This document shows positions 25,116 through 33,793 of a stretch of DNA of 64,000 nt, in pieces; position 1 is the first letter of the stretch; each line of letters begins with the position of its first letter. Below the pieces are notes generated by a model. That model was not told where the DNA came from. It did no database searches and was given only the letters and a program-made list of their open reading frames with translations. The stretch is from Steroidobacter gossypii (lineage in GTDB: Bacteria; Pseudomonadota; Gammaproteobacteria; Steroidobacterales; Steroidobacteraceae), in the NCBI RefSeq assembly GCF_016801985.1, contig NZ_JAEVLS010000001.1, positions 1,612,001 through 1,676,000 on the forward strand, read 5' to 3'. The position numbers and the translations under genes were made by a program.

Positions 25116-26996
25116 TTGAAGAGCGCAAAGATCGTCGCCGCCTCGCGCTCATGGTTCGGACGCAATGCCGGTCTGCGGCCCCGGCTCGTGCTCATCGTCG
25201 GCGTCGCCATGCTGGCGCCGGGCGCGCTCGCCGTCCTGCAAGCGATCTCCAGCTACAACAGCAGCATGCGGATCCTGGAGCAGAATCTCGCCCAGGCCGC
25301 GCAGCTGTCGGCGACCGAGCAGGTCAACATGATCTCGGCGTCGCGCGACATTCTCACCAGTCTGGCCGCGCAGCCCGACGTTCGCGCCGGTCAAGGCCCC
25401 GCGTGCCGTCGCGCCTTGCAGCGAGCTATTGGCGGCTTGGATCAATACGCCGGCGCCTCCGTGGTGGACGCCAAAGGCAATTTCACGTGTGCATCGAGCC
25501 CGACGCGCAGCGGCGTCAATGTCGCCGATCGGCAATGGTTCATTTCGGTCATGAGTGGCGATGGCTTCGTGATCAGCGACCTGATCGTGAGTCGCTGGCT
25601 CGGCACTTGGGGCATCAGCACGGCGGTGCCGCTGGTCGACGATGACGGCGTCATCCGGGGCGCGGTGGCGTTGTTCATCGGCCTGGATTGGCTGACGCGG
25701 CGGTATCACTCGAGCAATCAGACCGACGACACGGCGTTCGCACTGCTCGACAGTCAGGGCGAGATCATCACCGGTGAAGCGGAGCGCTCGCCGGCGCGTT
25801 CCCCGCTGCCCAGGCGCGATATCGTCAATGAGCATCTGCGCGAACATTTACAGGGCGGCCAGACCCAAACCTTCCGCGCTCGTGGCCACGATGGAGTCTG
25901 GCGTCTCTATGCCATCAGCCCGCTGCTGGGCGGACGGATCTTCGTGATCCTCGGCACCCCGGTGTTGACCGCCATCGGCCCATTGGCCTTGCAGGTGGCG
26001 TGGGGCGTGTTCACGCCATTGTTGATGTGGGCGTTGGCGATCGCGGTGGTGTGGTTCGGCATCGAGCACCTGGTGGTCCGCTGGATCACCTATCTGGAGC
26101 GCATCACTTCGGCTTACGCGGCCGGCCGGCATAGTGTGCGGCCTGAACGCGTGAGCGCTGCGCCGGCGGAGATTCGCAGTTTGGGTGAAACGTTCTCGCG
26201 CATGGCGGACCTGCTGTCCGCGCGTGAGAATGAGTTGCGCGATTCGTTGGCGCAGAAAGAGATCCTGGTGCGCGAGATCCATCACCGGGTGAAGAACAAT
26301 CTGCAATTGGTGATGAGCCTGCTGAACCTGCATGCGCGGCGCATTCGTGATCCCCGTGCCGAGGTCGCGTTCGCCGAAGCGCGCAGCCGTATCAATGCAC
26401 TCGCGACGTTACATCGTCGCTTGTATGAATCGGAGAGCTTGCAGGAGATCGATCTCAGATGGTTCCTGGACGATCTCTGCGCGGAGTTGCGTCGAGGCGG
26501 TCTGTCCCGCGGTCGAAACGTCGAACTGAATGTGGAAGCGCCGAGTGAAGTCATCGGTCCCGACGTGGCCGTGCCGCTGGGATTGCTGGTGACCGAGGCG
26601 ATCACCAATGCGTATAAACACGCGTTCAACGAACGCGATGGCGGCCATATCAGCGTGCGGGTGACGCGTGAGTCGCCGGCATCGCTGCTCTTGACCATTC
26701 GCGACGATGGCACCGGTTTCGACATGGCGGCCAGCACGCAGGATCAGAGCGGCCTCGGTCGCTCGCTGATCGAGGCGTTCGTGCGGCAACTCAGAGGCGA
26801 ACTGGAAACGCGCTCCGACGATGGCACGGTGGTGCAGGTGAGATTCCCGGCGCCAGTCAAGACGGCGGAGAAGAAGCATGCCGGCCACCATGGCGTGCAT
26901 CATCATGCTACCGGTCACGGTGCGACCGGCATGGCGCCGGCAGGCGCGCCAACAGCCGAGCCGTCACCGGCGCCGGAGCGCACGAAGTCGGCCTGA
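25116..26996 (+). CDS. HisKA_2-type membrane sensor histidine kinase, probable PhyR kinase
   Basis: 626 residues from a TTG at 25116 preceded by GGGGGAG; no better start lies before the first membrane helix. TM1 spans about 23-45 and TM2 about 285-315. Between them is an extracytoplasmic Cache-like sensor (VVDAKGNFTCASSP, RQWFISVMSGDGFVISDLIV). A HAMP-like linker follows, then the HisKA_2 box with the phospho-His in REIHHRVKNNLQLVMSLLNL (near 389), and an HATPase domain (N-box TEAITNAYKHAF, DDGTGFD, GLGRSLIEAF). The last 45 residues form an unusual His/Gly/Pro tail (HHGVHHHATGHG). HWE/HisKA_2 kinases adjacent to ecfG normally phosphorylate PhyR. Confidence 0.9.
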   Translation: MKSAKIVAASRSWFGRNAGLRPRLVLIVGVAMLAPGALAVLQAISSYNSSMRILEQNLAQAAQLSATEQVNMISASRDILTSLAAQPDVRAGQGPACRRALQRAIGGLDQYAGASVVDAKGNFTCASSPTRSGVNVADRQWFISVMSGDGFVISDLIVSRWLGTWGISTAVPLVDDDGVIRGAVALFIGLDWLTRRYHSSNQTDDTAFALLDSQGEIITGEAERSPARSPLPRRDIVNEHLREHLQGGQTQTFRARGHDGVWRLYAISPLLGGRIFVILGTPVLTAIGPLALQVAWGVFTPLLMWALAIAVVWFGIEHLVVRWITYLERITSAYAAGRHSVRPERVSAAPAEIRSLGETFSRMADLLSARENELRDSLAQKEILVREIHHRVKNNLQLVMSLLNLHARRIRDPRAEVAFAEARSRINALATLHRRLYESESLQEIDLRWFLDDLCAELRRGGLSRGRNVELNVEAPSEVIGPDVAVPLGLLVTEAITNAYKHAFNERDGGHISVRVTRESPASLLLTIRDDGTGFDMAASTQDQSGLGRSLIEAFVRQLRGELETRSDDGTVVQVRFPAPVKTAEKKHAGHHGVHHHATGHGATGMAPAGAPTAEPSPAPERTKSA

Positions 26997-27127
26997 GCGC
27001 CGGGGGCACAGCGCGCCGCCGGATATCACTTTCAATACCGGCCGTTTCAGTTTAGCTGTCGCAATCTGGTCAGCACGGCCTCGCGGCCAGTATCCTGCCG
27101 GGCTCCAGAGCTTGCCGCTTCATCCCC

Positions 27128-28363
27128 ATGACCAGTCTGAGCGCGCAGACGCAAACCGTGCTGCGCAATTCCAATGTTGCGCGCTTCGTCTCGGCCCGCT
27201 TTCTGGCGACCCTGGCCGCGCAGATTCAGATCGTGGCGGTGGGTTGGCAGATGTACGACGTGACCGGCGATCCGCTCGATCTGGGATTGATTGGCCTGTC
27301 ACAGTTCATTCCATTCGTGACGCTGATCCTGCCAGCCGGTCATGCTGCGGATCATTACAATCGTGCACGCATCGTTACGACCTGCTATCTCGCGAATGCG
27401 GTTTGCGCTCTGCTGCTTCTGATCATCACGTTGCGCGGAGTGCTGTCGGTGTGGCCAGTGTTCATGGTGATGATGCTGCTCGGCGCGTCGCGCGCATTCT
27501 CCATGCCGGGCAGTCAGTCGCTGTTGCCCAATCTGGTGCCGCCCGAATCGTTCAGTCGCGCAGTGGCGCTGAATTCCTCGACGCAACAGTTTGCAAACAT
27601 CATCGGGCCGGCGGTCGGCGGCGTGCTTTATCTGGCCGGCCCGGCGGTGGTTTATGCATCTGTGATGGGCCTGGCGCTGGCGGCGTCACTGATGATGTTT
27701 CAGATCAGGCGCGCGACCGAGCGGGTCAATGTGAAGCGCGAGCCGCTATCTTTGGAAAACCTCCTTTCGGGCCTGAAGTTCGTGCGCTCGCGGCCCATCG
27801 TGCTCGGGGCCATTTCGCTGGATCTGTTCGCAGTGCTGTTTGGTGGCGCAACGGCGCTGTTGCCAATGTTCGCTAGCGACATTCTTCATACCGGTCCGGC
27901 CGGGCTGGGCCTGCTGCGCACCGCGCCTGGCATCGGCGCCGCTGTATGTGGGCTGATGCTGGCGTTGAGCCCGATTTCGCGACACGTGGGCCCATGGATG
28001 TTTGGCGGCGTGGCGTTGTTTGGCGTGGCCACCATCGTGTTCGGCGTGAGCACGAATTTCTATCTATCGATGGCGGCGCTGGTGATCTTGGGTGCGGCCG
28101 ACATGGTGAGTGTTTACGTCCGACAGCTGCTGGTGCAACTGGATACGCCCGATTACATCCGCGGCCGGGTTAGCGCGGTGGCGGCGGTGTTCATCGGCGC
28201 TTCCAACGAATTGGGCGATTTCGAATCGGGCTTGATGGCCAGGTGGTGGGGCGCGGTGCGCGCGGTGGTCATCGGCGGCGTCGCCACGTTGATTGTCACT
28301 GGATTGTGGACACGGCTGTTTCCGGTGCTCTGGCGCATGCAGGAGTTTCCAAAAAGACAGTGA
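27128..28363 (+). CDS. MFS exporter (EntS/MFS_3-like)
   Basis: 411 residues with about 11-12 hydrophobic helices. The N-terminal half has SARFLATLAAQIQIVAVGWQ and AGHAADHYNRARI, the usual loop 2-3 motif of drug or siderophore exporters. The second half repeats after a cytoplasmic loop (RRATERVNVKREPLSLENLL). The overall pattern matches the MFS_3 (enterobactin exporter EntS-like) group. The substrate is unknown and there are no siderophore genes nearby. It is followed 56 bases later by the radical SAM gene. Confidence 0.85.
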   Translation: MTSLSAQTQTVLRNSNVARFVSARFLATLAAQIQIVAVGWQMYDVTGDPLDLGLIGLSQFIPFVTLILPAGHAADHYNRARIVTTCYLANAVCALLLLIITLRGVLSVWPVFMVMMLLGASRAFSMPGSQSLLPNLVPPESFSRAVALNSSTQQFANIIGPAVGGVLYLAGPAVVYASVMGLALAASLMMFQIRRATERVNVKREPLSLENLLSGLKFVRSRPIVLGAISLDLFAVLFGGATALLPMFASDILHTGPAGLGLLRTAPGIGAAVCGLMLALSPISRHVGPWMFGGVALFGVATIVFGVSTNFYLSMAALVILGAADMVSVYVRQLLVQLDTPDYIRGRVSAVAAVFIGASNELGDFESGLMARWWGAVRAVVIGGVATLIVTGLWTRLFPVLWRMQEFPKRQ

Positions 28364-28390
28364 ACGCAGGATCGACGGGGCGCTTCCATC

Positions 28391-28406
28391 CTGGGTATAC
28401 GTACAG
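28391..28406 (+). promoter_or_regulatory. LexA-like SOS box before the radical SAM gene
   Basis: CTGGGTATACGTACAG matches the gammaproteobacterial LexA consensus CTGTATATATATACAG at 12 of 16 positions, including both CTG and CAG ends and 10-base spacing. It ends 12 bases before the ATG at 28419, a position where bound LexA would block expression. Confidence 0.45.
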
Positions 28407-28418
28407 TATCATCCCCCC

Positions 28419-29513
28419 ATGCCCAGCCCGATTCGCCCTGCTGTTCGCAACGGACGCGGCGCCGTGTCGAATCCTGCTGGGCGCTTTGAATCTTCGCGCG
28501 CCGAAGCCGTGGACGACGGTTGGGGCAGTCTCGATGAGGAGCTGCCCCCGCTTCAGACCACGGTGCAGCCGGAGCCGGCCCGTTCCATCATCACACACAA
28601 TAAATCGCCGGACATCCCGTTCGATCAGTCCATCAATCCGTATCGCGGCTGTGAGCACGGCTGCATCTATTGTTACGCGCGGCCGTCGCACGGCTTCCTG
28701 AATCTGTCGCCCGGTCTCGATTTCGAGACCAAGCTGTTTTACAAGGCGGACGCGGCGCGCCTGCTCGAAGAGGAGCTGTCGGCGCGGAACTATCGCTGTT
28801 CGCCCATCACCATCGGCGCCAACACCGACCCGTATCAGCCGATCGAGCGCGAATACCGCGTCACTCGCAGCATCATCGAAGTGCTGGCGCGACGTCGACA
28901 CCCGTTCTCCATCATCACCAAGAGCGCCATGATCGAGCGGGACATCGACCTGCTCGCGCCGCTCGCCAAGGACAATCTGGTGTACACGCTGATGAGCGTG
29001 ACCACGCTCAGCAATGACCTCAAGCGCACGCTGGAGCCGCGCACCGCTTCACCGGCCGCGCGTTTGCGAGCCATTCGCAGCTTGAGCGAGGCGGGCATTC
29101 CAGTCGGCGTCATGGTCGCGCCCGTCATTCCGGTGCTCACCGATTCGGAGCTGGAAAAAATCCTCGAGGCCGCGGCGGTCGCCGGCGCGCGCTCGGCCGG
29201 CTACGTGCTGCTGCGTTTACCTTACGAGTTGAAGGATCTGTTTGGCGAGTGGCTGGAACAGCACGAGCCGCTCAAGGCCAAGCACGTCTGGTCGAGATTG
29301 CACGATATGCGGGGAGGCCGAGACAACGACCCGCGCTGGGGTCATCGTCAGCGCGGTGAAGGGCAATACGCCGACCTCTTGGCGCAACGTTTTGCGGCGG
29401 CATGCGCGCGATACGGGCTCAAACATCGCGAGAGATTTGTCCACAACACGCAGTTGTTTGTTGCGGGCTCCACTGCAACGGCGGAAGACTCGCGGCAATT
29501 GTCGTTGCTTTGA
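28419..29513 (+). CDS. PA0069-family radical SAM protein (SplB-like)
   Basis: 364 residues from the ATG at 28419. The [4Fe-4S] cluster motif is RGCEHGCIYCYARPSHGF (Cys-x3-Cys-x2-Cys). This belongs to the radical SAM group related to spore photoproduct lyase, annotated as PA0069 or Rv2578c family, found in non-sporulating bacteria; the reaction is not established. The first 40 residues are a basic, disordered extension. The LexA-like box directly upstream supports a link to DNA damage. It is not obviously coupled to the MFS gene. Confidence 0.85.
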   Translation: MPSPIRPAVRNGRGAVSNPAGRFESSRAEAVDDGWGSLDEELPPLQTTVQPEPARSIITHNKSPDIPFDQSINPYRGCEHGCIYCYARPSHGFLNLSPGLDFETKLFYKADAARLLEEELSARNYRCSPITIGANTDPYQPIEREYRVTRSIIEVLARRRHPFSIITKSAMIERDIDLLAPLAKDNLVYTLMSVTTLSNDLKRTLEPRTASPAARLRAIRSLSEAGIPVGVMVAPVIPVLTDSELEKILEAAAVAGARSAGYVLLRLPYELKDLFGEWLEQHEPLKAKHVWSRLHDMRGGRDNDPRWGHRQRGEGQYADLLAQRFAAACARYGLKHRERFVHNTQLFVAGSTATAEDSRQLSLL

Positions 29514-29626
29514 AGCGCCGGCGCAGCGGCCCGCGCAGCGCACGCCGTTCAGTGGCAGTTCAGCCATTTGACATTGCAATTTTATTCTCGAGTTGTTGCC
29601 CGCTGTGCTTGCGCGTTTTCCCGGCA

Positions 29627-29653
29627 TTGACGTATGAATGGCTGGCGTATACT
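29627..29653 (+). promoter_or_regulatory. Possible sigma-70 promoter for the lipoprotein at 29779
   Basis: TTGACG (29627-29632) and TATACT (29648-29653) separated by 15 bases, shorter than the optimal 17, in a relatively AT-rich stretch 125 bases before the start codon. Confidence 0.35.
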
Positions 29654-29778
29654 CGATCGTAAAGGTCGGGCGCGACGCGGCCGACGCGATCTCGAGCAGG
29701 ATGCGAATCGGATCGCGGCGAGCTGGCGAACGCTTCAGGACGGATTGTTCTGCAAGACCTGCAATCCTGGAGATGATC

Positions 29779-30561
29779 ATGAATTCTGCTGGCACAGTCT
29801 CCGCACGTCTCGCGAGCGCCGTCGCGACTCTTATCATTTGTGGTGGCATGAGCGGTTGCATGACCGCCAAGATCGAAGAGCTGCGTGAGGCGCCGACGCA
29901 AATCGCCTCGCACGAAGCGATCGTGCTGCTGGCCAAGCCACACCTGGAAGGCACGGGCACGGAAGACAAATTCCTGGATTGCCTGGAACGCGAGCTGGTC
30001 GGTGAAGCGGTCTCCGCCGACGTTGCCCAGAGGCAACGCGCGGGCAAGGAGTTCGAACCTCGCAGCAATCTGAGCAAGGGACCGTTCCAGATCTACGCGG
30101 ACCATCACTTCGTCGACGCACTGTATCCCTGGCTCGAGCCGAGCACCGCGCCGGCGAACGCGCAAGGCTTCAGCGCCTTTCTCGCCCGCCCCGGCGTGGC
30201 CGAGCGGGTCGGCGAAATGGGCGTGCGTTACATCGTGTGGGTCGATGGCGTAACCCAGAAGACCGATGGCGGCGGCAGCATCGCCTGCGCGGCAGGGCCT
30301 GGCGGCGCGGGTTGCCTGGGGCTGGGCTGGTGGGAAAAATCTTCCGATTACGAAGCGACGATCTGGGACCTGCGCGACGGCATCAGTGCCGGCAGTCTCA
30401 CCACCGACGTGAAAGGCACCTCGGTGATGATCGGCGCCATCGCTCCGATTCCGCTGATCGCGCCGGTGCAGAGTACGGCCTGCGACCGATTGGCGGGTCA
30501 GCTGAAGGCATTTTTGTTGGGCGCGGGCGATGAGGAAACCGCGGCGGTGTCGCCGCAGTAG
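29779..30561 (+). CDS. Lipoprotein of unknown function
   Basis: 260 residues from the ATG at 29779 (GGAGA at proper spacing); the frame to 29638 is unsupported. The signal peptide ends in a lipobox (GGMSGC, Cys near 28). The mature domain contains SHEAIVLLAKPHLEGTGTED, KGPFQIYADHHFVDALYPWL, and a Gly/Cys-rich segment (SIACAAGPGGAGCLGLGWW) before VMIGAIAPIPLIAPVQSTAC. This layout resembles outer-membrane stress lipoproteins, but I recognise no named family. It stands just before the large signalling cluster and may or may not belong to it. Confidence 0.7.
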   Translation: MNSAGTVSARLASAVATLIICGGMSGCMTAKIEELREAPTQIASHEAIVLLAKPHLEGTGTEDKFLDCLERELVGEAVSADVAQRQRAGKEFEPRSNLSKGPFQIYADHHFVDALYPWLEPSTAPANAQGFSAFLARPGVAERVGEMGVRYIVWVDGVTQKTDGGGSIACAAGPGGAGCLGLGWWEKSSDYEATIWDLRDGISAGSLTTDVKGTSVMIGAIAPIPLIAPVQSTACDRLAGQLKAFLLGAGDEETAAVSPQ

Positions 30562-30728
30562 CCGATTCGCGTTCTCGCGCGTTGAACTTTGGAATCCGGC
30601 AGTCGCCACTCATTGAAAGTGGTCGATGCGCACTGACATGGTCAGCACTGGTTCAGCTGATCGGTCGCAGAGTTCCCTTTTAAGTGCACATGCGTCCTCA
30701 TGCGCGCAGGGGAATGGAAGGAGAGGAC

Positions 30729-32393
30729 ATGCAGAGACAACCCACCCGGGCCACCGCCGCCGGGCCGCGCTCGTCGCTCACGCCCCGGCGTGTGCTGACG
30801 GTTGCCGTCCATTGCGTGCTGGTGAGCTCCGTTTCCGCTTTTCTGATGGGTGGCTGCGCCGGTCAGCAATCCTCTTCTTCTTCCATGCCTTCCGGGGGCA
30901 TGCCGAGCGGCGGCTCGTCCGGGTCGTCCGGTGGCTCTTCAGGTTCCAGTGGCGGCTCCTCGGGTGGCGGCGGTTCCAGCAGCAGCATGCCGAGCGGTGG
31001 CCAGAGCGGTGGCCGATCCGGTGGCGGTTTGCCGTCCGCTGGCGGCGGCGCGAGTGGCGGCGGTTCGATGGGCATGCCTTCTTCCTCGCAGGGGGGCGGT
31101 AGCCAGGGCGGTTCGTCCGGCGGCGCTTCAGGCGGTCAGAGTGGCGGTGCTTCCGGTGGCGGTGGCAGCTCGGGCGGCAGTCAGGGTGGTGGTGGATCTA
31201 CCGGCGGCTCCGCAGGCGGCGCGGGTGGCCAGTCCGGCGGCGCGTCGGGCGGTTCACAAGGTGGCTCCGGCAGCCCCAATGTAACTGTGGGCACTTCGCT
31301 GCCCGGCGCTGGCCTGCCTTCTGTGGGCCTGCCTTCTCCGAGCACCGGCGGTGGCGGCGCTTCAGGTGGCGGTCTGCCCAGCACGGGCGGCGGTGGCGCT
31401 TCGGGTGGCTCGTCGAGTGCTGGCGGCGGCGGTGCCAGCGGCGGCGCCGGTGGCATGCCAGATTCTTCCGCGGGCGGCACATCCGGCGGCGGCTCTGGTA
31501 ACGAAAGCATCTTCAAGGGATCTAGCGGCGGCGGCGGTGGCTCGTCCGGAGCCTCGGGCTCGGCAGGCGCGGCCGGAGGTGCAATGGGCGGCGGTGGCGC
31601 GGCCGGCGCAATGGGTGGTGCTGCGGGTGGCGCTGGTGGAGCTGCCGGTGGAATGCAAGGCGGCGGTGGCGCGGCGGGCGGTGGTGCCGCCGGCGGCGGC
31701 CAAGGCGGCGCAGCCGGTGGTGGTGGAATGCAAGGCGGTGGTTCTGCAGGCGGCGGTGGCGCCGCGGGTGGAGCCGGCGCTCAAGGTGGCGGATCTGCAG
31801 GTGGCGGGTTCCCGTCGGCCGGGGGCACTGCCGGTGGCGGCGGCGCGGGCGGTGGAGCAATGACGACCGGCGAGCGCACGGCGCAGATCGATCGTCAGTT
31901 CGATGAATCTTTCAGCATCTTCGACGGCCGCATGCGCTCCGAGCAGGCGGCGATCGCCGGCGAACGGGGCGGCCGCGGCGGTTCAGGCGGTGGACAAGGC
32001 ACCAGTGCCGGCGCCGCGGGCCAGTCCGGGAACGGACAAGGCGAGGGTGCTGGCGAGGGCGAAGGGTCCGGCGCGGGTGAAGGCGCCGGCGGTAGCGGCC
32101 GACAAGGACAGGGCCGCAGCGGCGGTCAGGGTCAAGGCGAGGGCGAAGGTCAAGGCCAAGGCCAAGGCCAAGGCCAGGGCCAGGGTGGCCAGCAAGGCGG
32201 CGGCGGTGGTGTAGGTGGCGGCGGCGCTGGCGGTGGTGGCGGTCCGAACACCGTTCCGGCCGGCATTCCGGACGGCAGCGACGACGACATCGTCGCGCGG
32301 CAGCTGCGCGAAGCGGCCATGAATGAAACCGATCCGGAGCTGCGCGAGAAACTCTGGGAAGAGTATCGGAATTATAAGAAAGGGACCGGCTGA
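30729..32393 (+). CDS. Secreted Gly/Ser/Gln-rich low-complexity protein
   Basis: 554 residues from the ATG at 30729, which has AGGAG five bases upstream; earlier in-frame starts (30684, 30690) lack one. A basic N-terminus and hydrophobic stretch (VLTVAVHCVLVSSVSAFLMGGC) end in a possible lipobox at Cys43. About residues 50-375 are Gly/Ser/Ala-rich (SGGS, GGGASGG, AGGGQGG), a short charged helix follows (TAQIDRQFDESFSIFDGRMR), then a GQGQ tract (about 440-490), then a charged C-terminal module of 45 residues (DGSDDDIVARQLREAAMNE, LREKLWEEYRNYKKG). The composition suggests an extended surface or periplasm-spanning filament. It opens the signalling cluster. Confidence 0.75.
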   Translation: MQRQPTRATAAGPRSSLTPRRVLTVAVHCVLVSSVSAFLMGGCAGQQSSSSSMPSGGMPSGGSSGSSGGSSGSSGGSSGGGGSSSSMPSGGQSGGRSGGGLPSAGGGASGGGSMGMPSSSQGGGSQGGSSGGASGGQSGGASGGGGSSGGSQGGGGSTGGSAGGAGGQSGGASGGSQGGSGSPNVTVGTSLPGAGLPSVGLPSPSTGGGGASGGGLPSTGGGGASGGSSSAGGGGASGGAGGMPDSSAGGTSGGGSGNESIFKGSSGGGGGSSGASGSAGAAGGAMGGGGAAGAMGGAAGGAGGAAGGMQGGGGAAGGGAAGGGQGGAAGGGGMQGGGSAGGGGAAGGAGAQGGGSAGGGFPSAGGTAGGGGAGGGAMTTGERTAQIDRQFDESFSIFDGRMRSEQAAIAGERGGRGGSGGGQGTSAGAAGQSGNGQGEGAGEGEGSGAGEGAGGSGRQGQGRSGGQGQGEGEGQGQGQGQGQGQGGQQGGGGGVGGGGAGGGGGPNTVPAGIPDGSDDDIVARQLREAAMNETDPELREKLWEEYRNYKKGTG

Positions 32394-32515
32394 GGCCGGT
32401 TCCGACCGGGCAGGGCCGGTTGGCGGGATGGGTTGAATAAAACAAACTGGCGGAACGATCGGGTCATGATGGGGCAGGTCAGGCACGGCGATAAGAACGA
32501 CTCAGGTTGAAAGTT

Positions 32516-33763
32516 ATGAAGCGCACGCTTGCTCTAATTGTCCTTACCGTAGCGGCACTGGGTGCGACCGGCTGCGTGATGCACGAAACTCGCCCGCAAC
32601 AGCGGGTGAAGGCCATCCAGGCTGCCACCGAAATTCCCGAATCGCAGCTGCTCGACGTCGGCGTGCGGCTGTTCGACGAGAACCTTCCCAAGGACGAGAA
32701 GGAAATGGAGGAGCGGCACATCTTCCCCGAGGTGCGCAAAGCCGAGGCGCGCTTCCTGCCCATGCAACTGCGTAACACGCTGGAGGGCACCGGTCAGTGG
32801 GGCCAGGTCCGTGTGATGCCCGAGGATGCGGAGGCGCTGGATGTCTACGTCTCCGGCAAGATCATCGAGTCCACCGGTCAGATGCTTCGCGCCGAAATCA
32901 CGGTGACCGATGCGACCGGTCGCCAGTGGTTCAAACGCGAGTACGAACAGCTCGCCGACACGCGCTCGTACAAGGATCAAAGCGGCAAACCGCGCGATCC
33001 TTTCCAGAACATGTACAACACGTTGGCCAACGACATGCTGATGTATAGGCAGCAGATGACGGCGGCCGATCTCGAAAACGTGCGGCGCGTCTCGGAGCTG
33101 CGCTTCGCCTCGGATCTCGCGCCGTACGCATTCAGCAGCTACGTGCAGGAAGACAAGAAGGGCATGATGCAGGTCGTGCGCCTGCCGGCAGAAGACGATC
33201 CGATGTTGCAACGAATGGATCGCATCCGTGAGCGCGACTACGCCTTGCTCGACACCATCAACGAACATTACTCGCTGTTCGCGGAAAACATGTCCGAGCC
33301 GTACACGAACTGGCGCCGCTATAGCTATTCCGAGCTGGAAGCGAAAGATGAAGCACGCCGAGCATCCATCACCCGCAAGTTGCTCGGCGCAGCCGCGATC
33401 GTTGGCGGCCTCATGGTAGGCGCGGAAGCGAATACGTATGCCGGCCAAGCCGCGGCCACCGGCGCGATCTTCGGCGGCGCGTACGCCGTGAAGAGCGGCT
33501 TTGACAAGGGCGCGGAAGTCAAACTGCACTCCGATTCGCTGAAGCAGCTCGGCGAATCGTTCCAGGCCGAAGTCCAGCCCATGGTGGTCGAAGTGGAAGG
33601 CCGCACGCTGCAACTCAAGGGCACCGCGGAACAGCAGTACACCGAGTGGCGGCGCTTGCTCAAAGAGCTCTACGAAAACGAAACCGGCACGCAGGTGCCC
33701 GTGGCGCCGGTGCCCGAGGAGACGACCTCAAACACCGCTGCGAAAACCGGCACCCGCGGCTGA
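32516..33763 (+). CDS. Cluster lipoprotein with glycine-zipper segment
   Basis: 415 residues from the ATG at 32516. Signal peptide MKRTLALIVLTVAALGATGC with the lipid-modifiable Cys at 20. The body contains a region starting ESQLLDVGVRLFDENLP, a beta-rich part (LDVYVSGKIIESTGQMLRAE), and a later hydrophobic Gly/Ala segment (LLGAAAIVGGLMVGAEANTY, ATGAIFGGAYAVKSG) like glycine-zipper membrane-inserting motifs. The tail is Thr/Pro/Glu-rich. It is probably an outer-membrane-anchored component. It precedes the Ser/Thr kinase by 30 bases on the same strand. No known family is certain. Confidence 0.75.
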   Translation: MKRTLALIVLTVAALGATGCVMHETRPQQRVKAIQAATEIPESQLLDVGVRLFDENLPKDEKEMEERHIFPEVRKAEARFLPMQLRNTLEGTGQWGQVRVMPEDAEALDVYVSGKIIESTGQMLRAEITVTDATGRQWFKREYEQLADTRSYKDQSGKPRDPFQNMYNTLANDMLMYRQQMTAADLENVRRVSELRFASDLAPYAFSSYVQEDKKGMMQVVRLPAEDDPMLQRMDRIRERDYALLDTINEHYSLFAENMSEPYTNWRRYSYSELEAKDEARRASITRKLLGAAAIVGGLMVGAEANTYAGQAAATGAIFGGAYAVKSGFDKGAEVKLHSDSLKQLGESFQAEVQPMVVEVEGRTLQLKGTAEQQYTEWRRLLKELYENETGTQVPVAPVPEETTSNTAAKTGTRG

Positions 33764-33793
33764 CGCGAGGCGCTCAACCCGCGAACTTTAGTC

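Noticed and set aside
30880-32230. DNA repeats of the Gly-rich gene as a CRISPR or satellite array
   Set aside because: The repeats are irregular, in frame and explained by Gly/Ser/Gln codons; there are no equal-length spacers.
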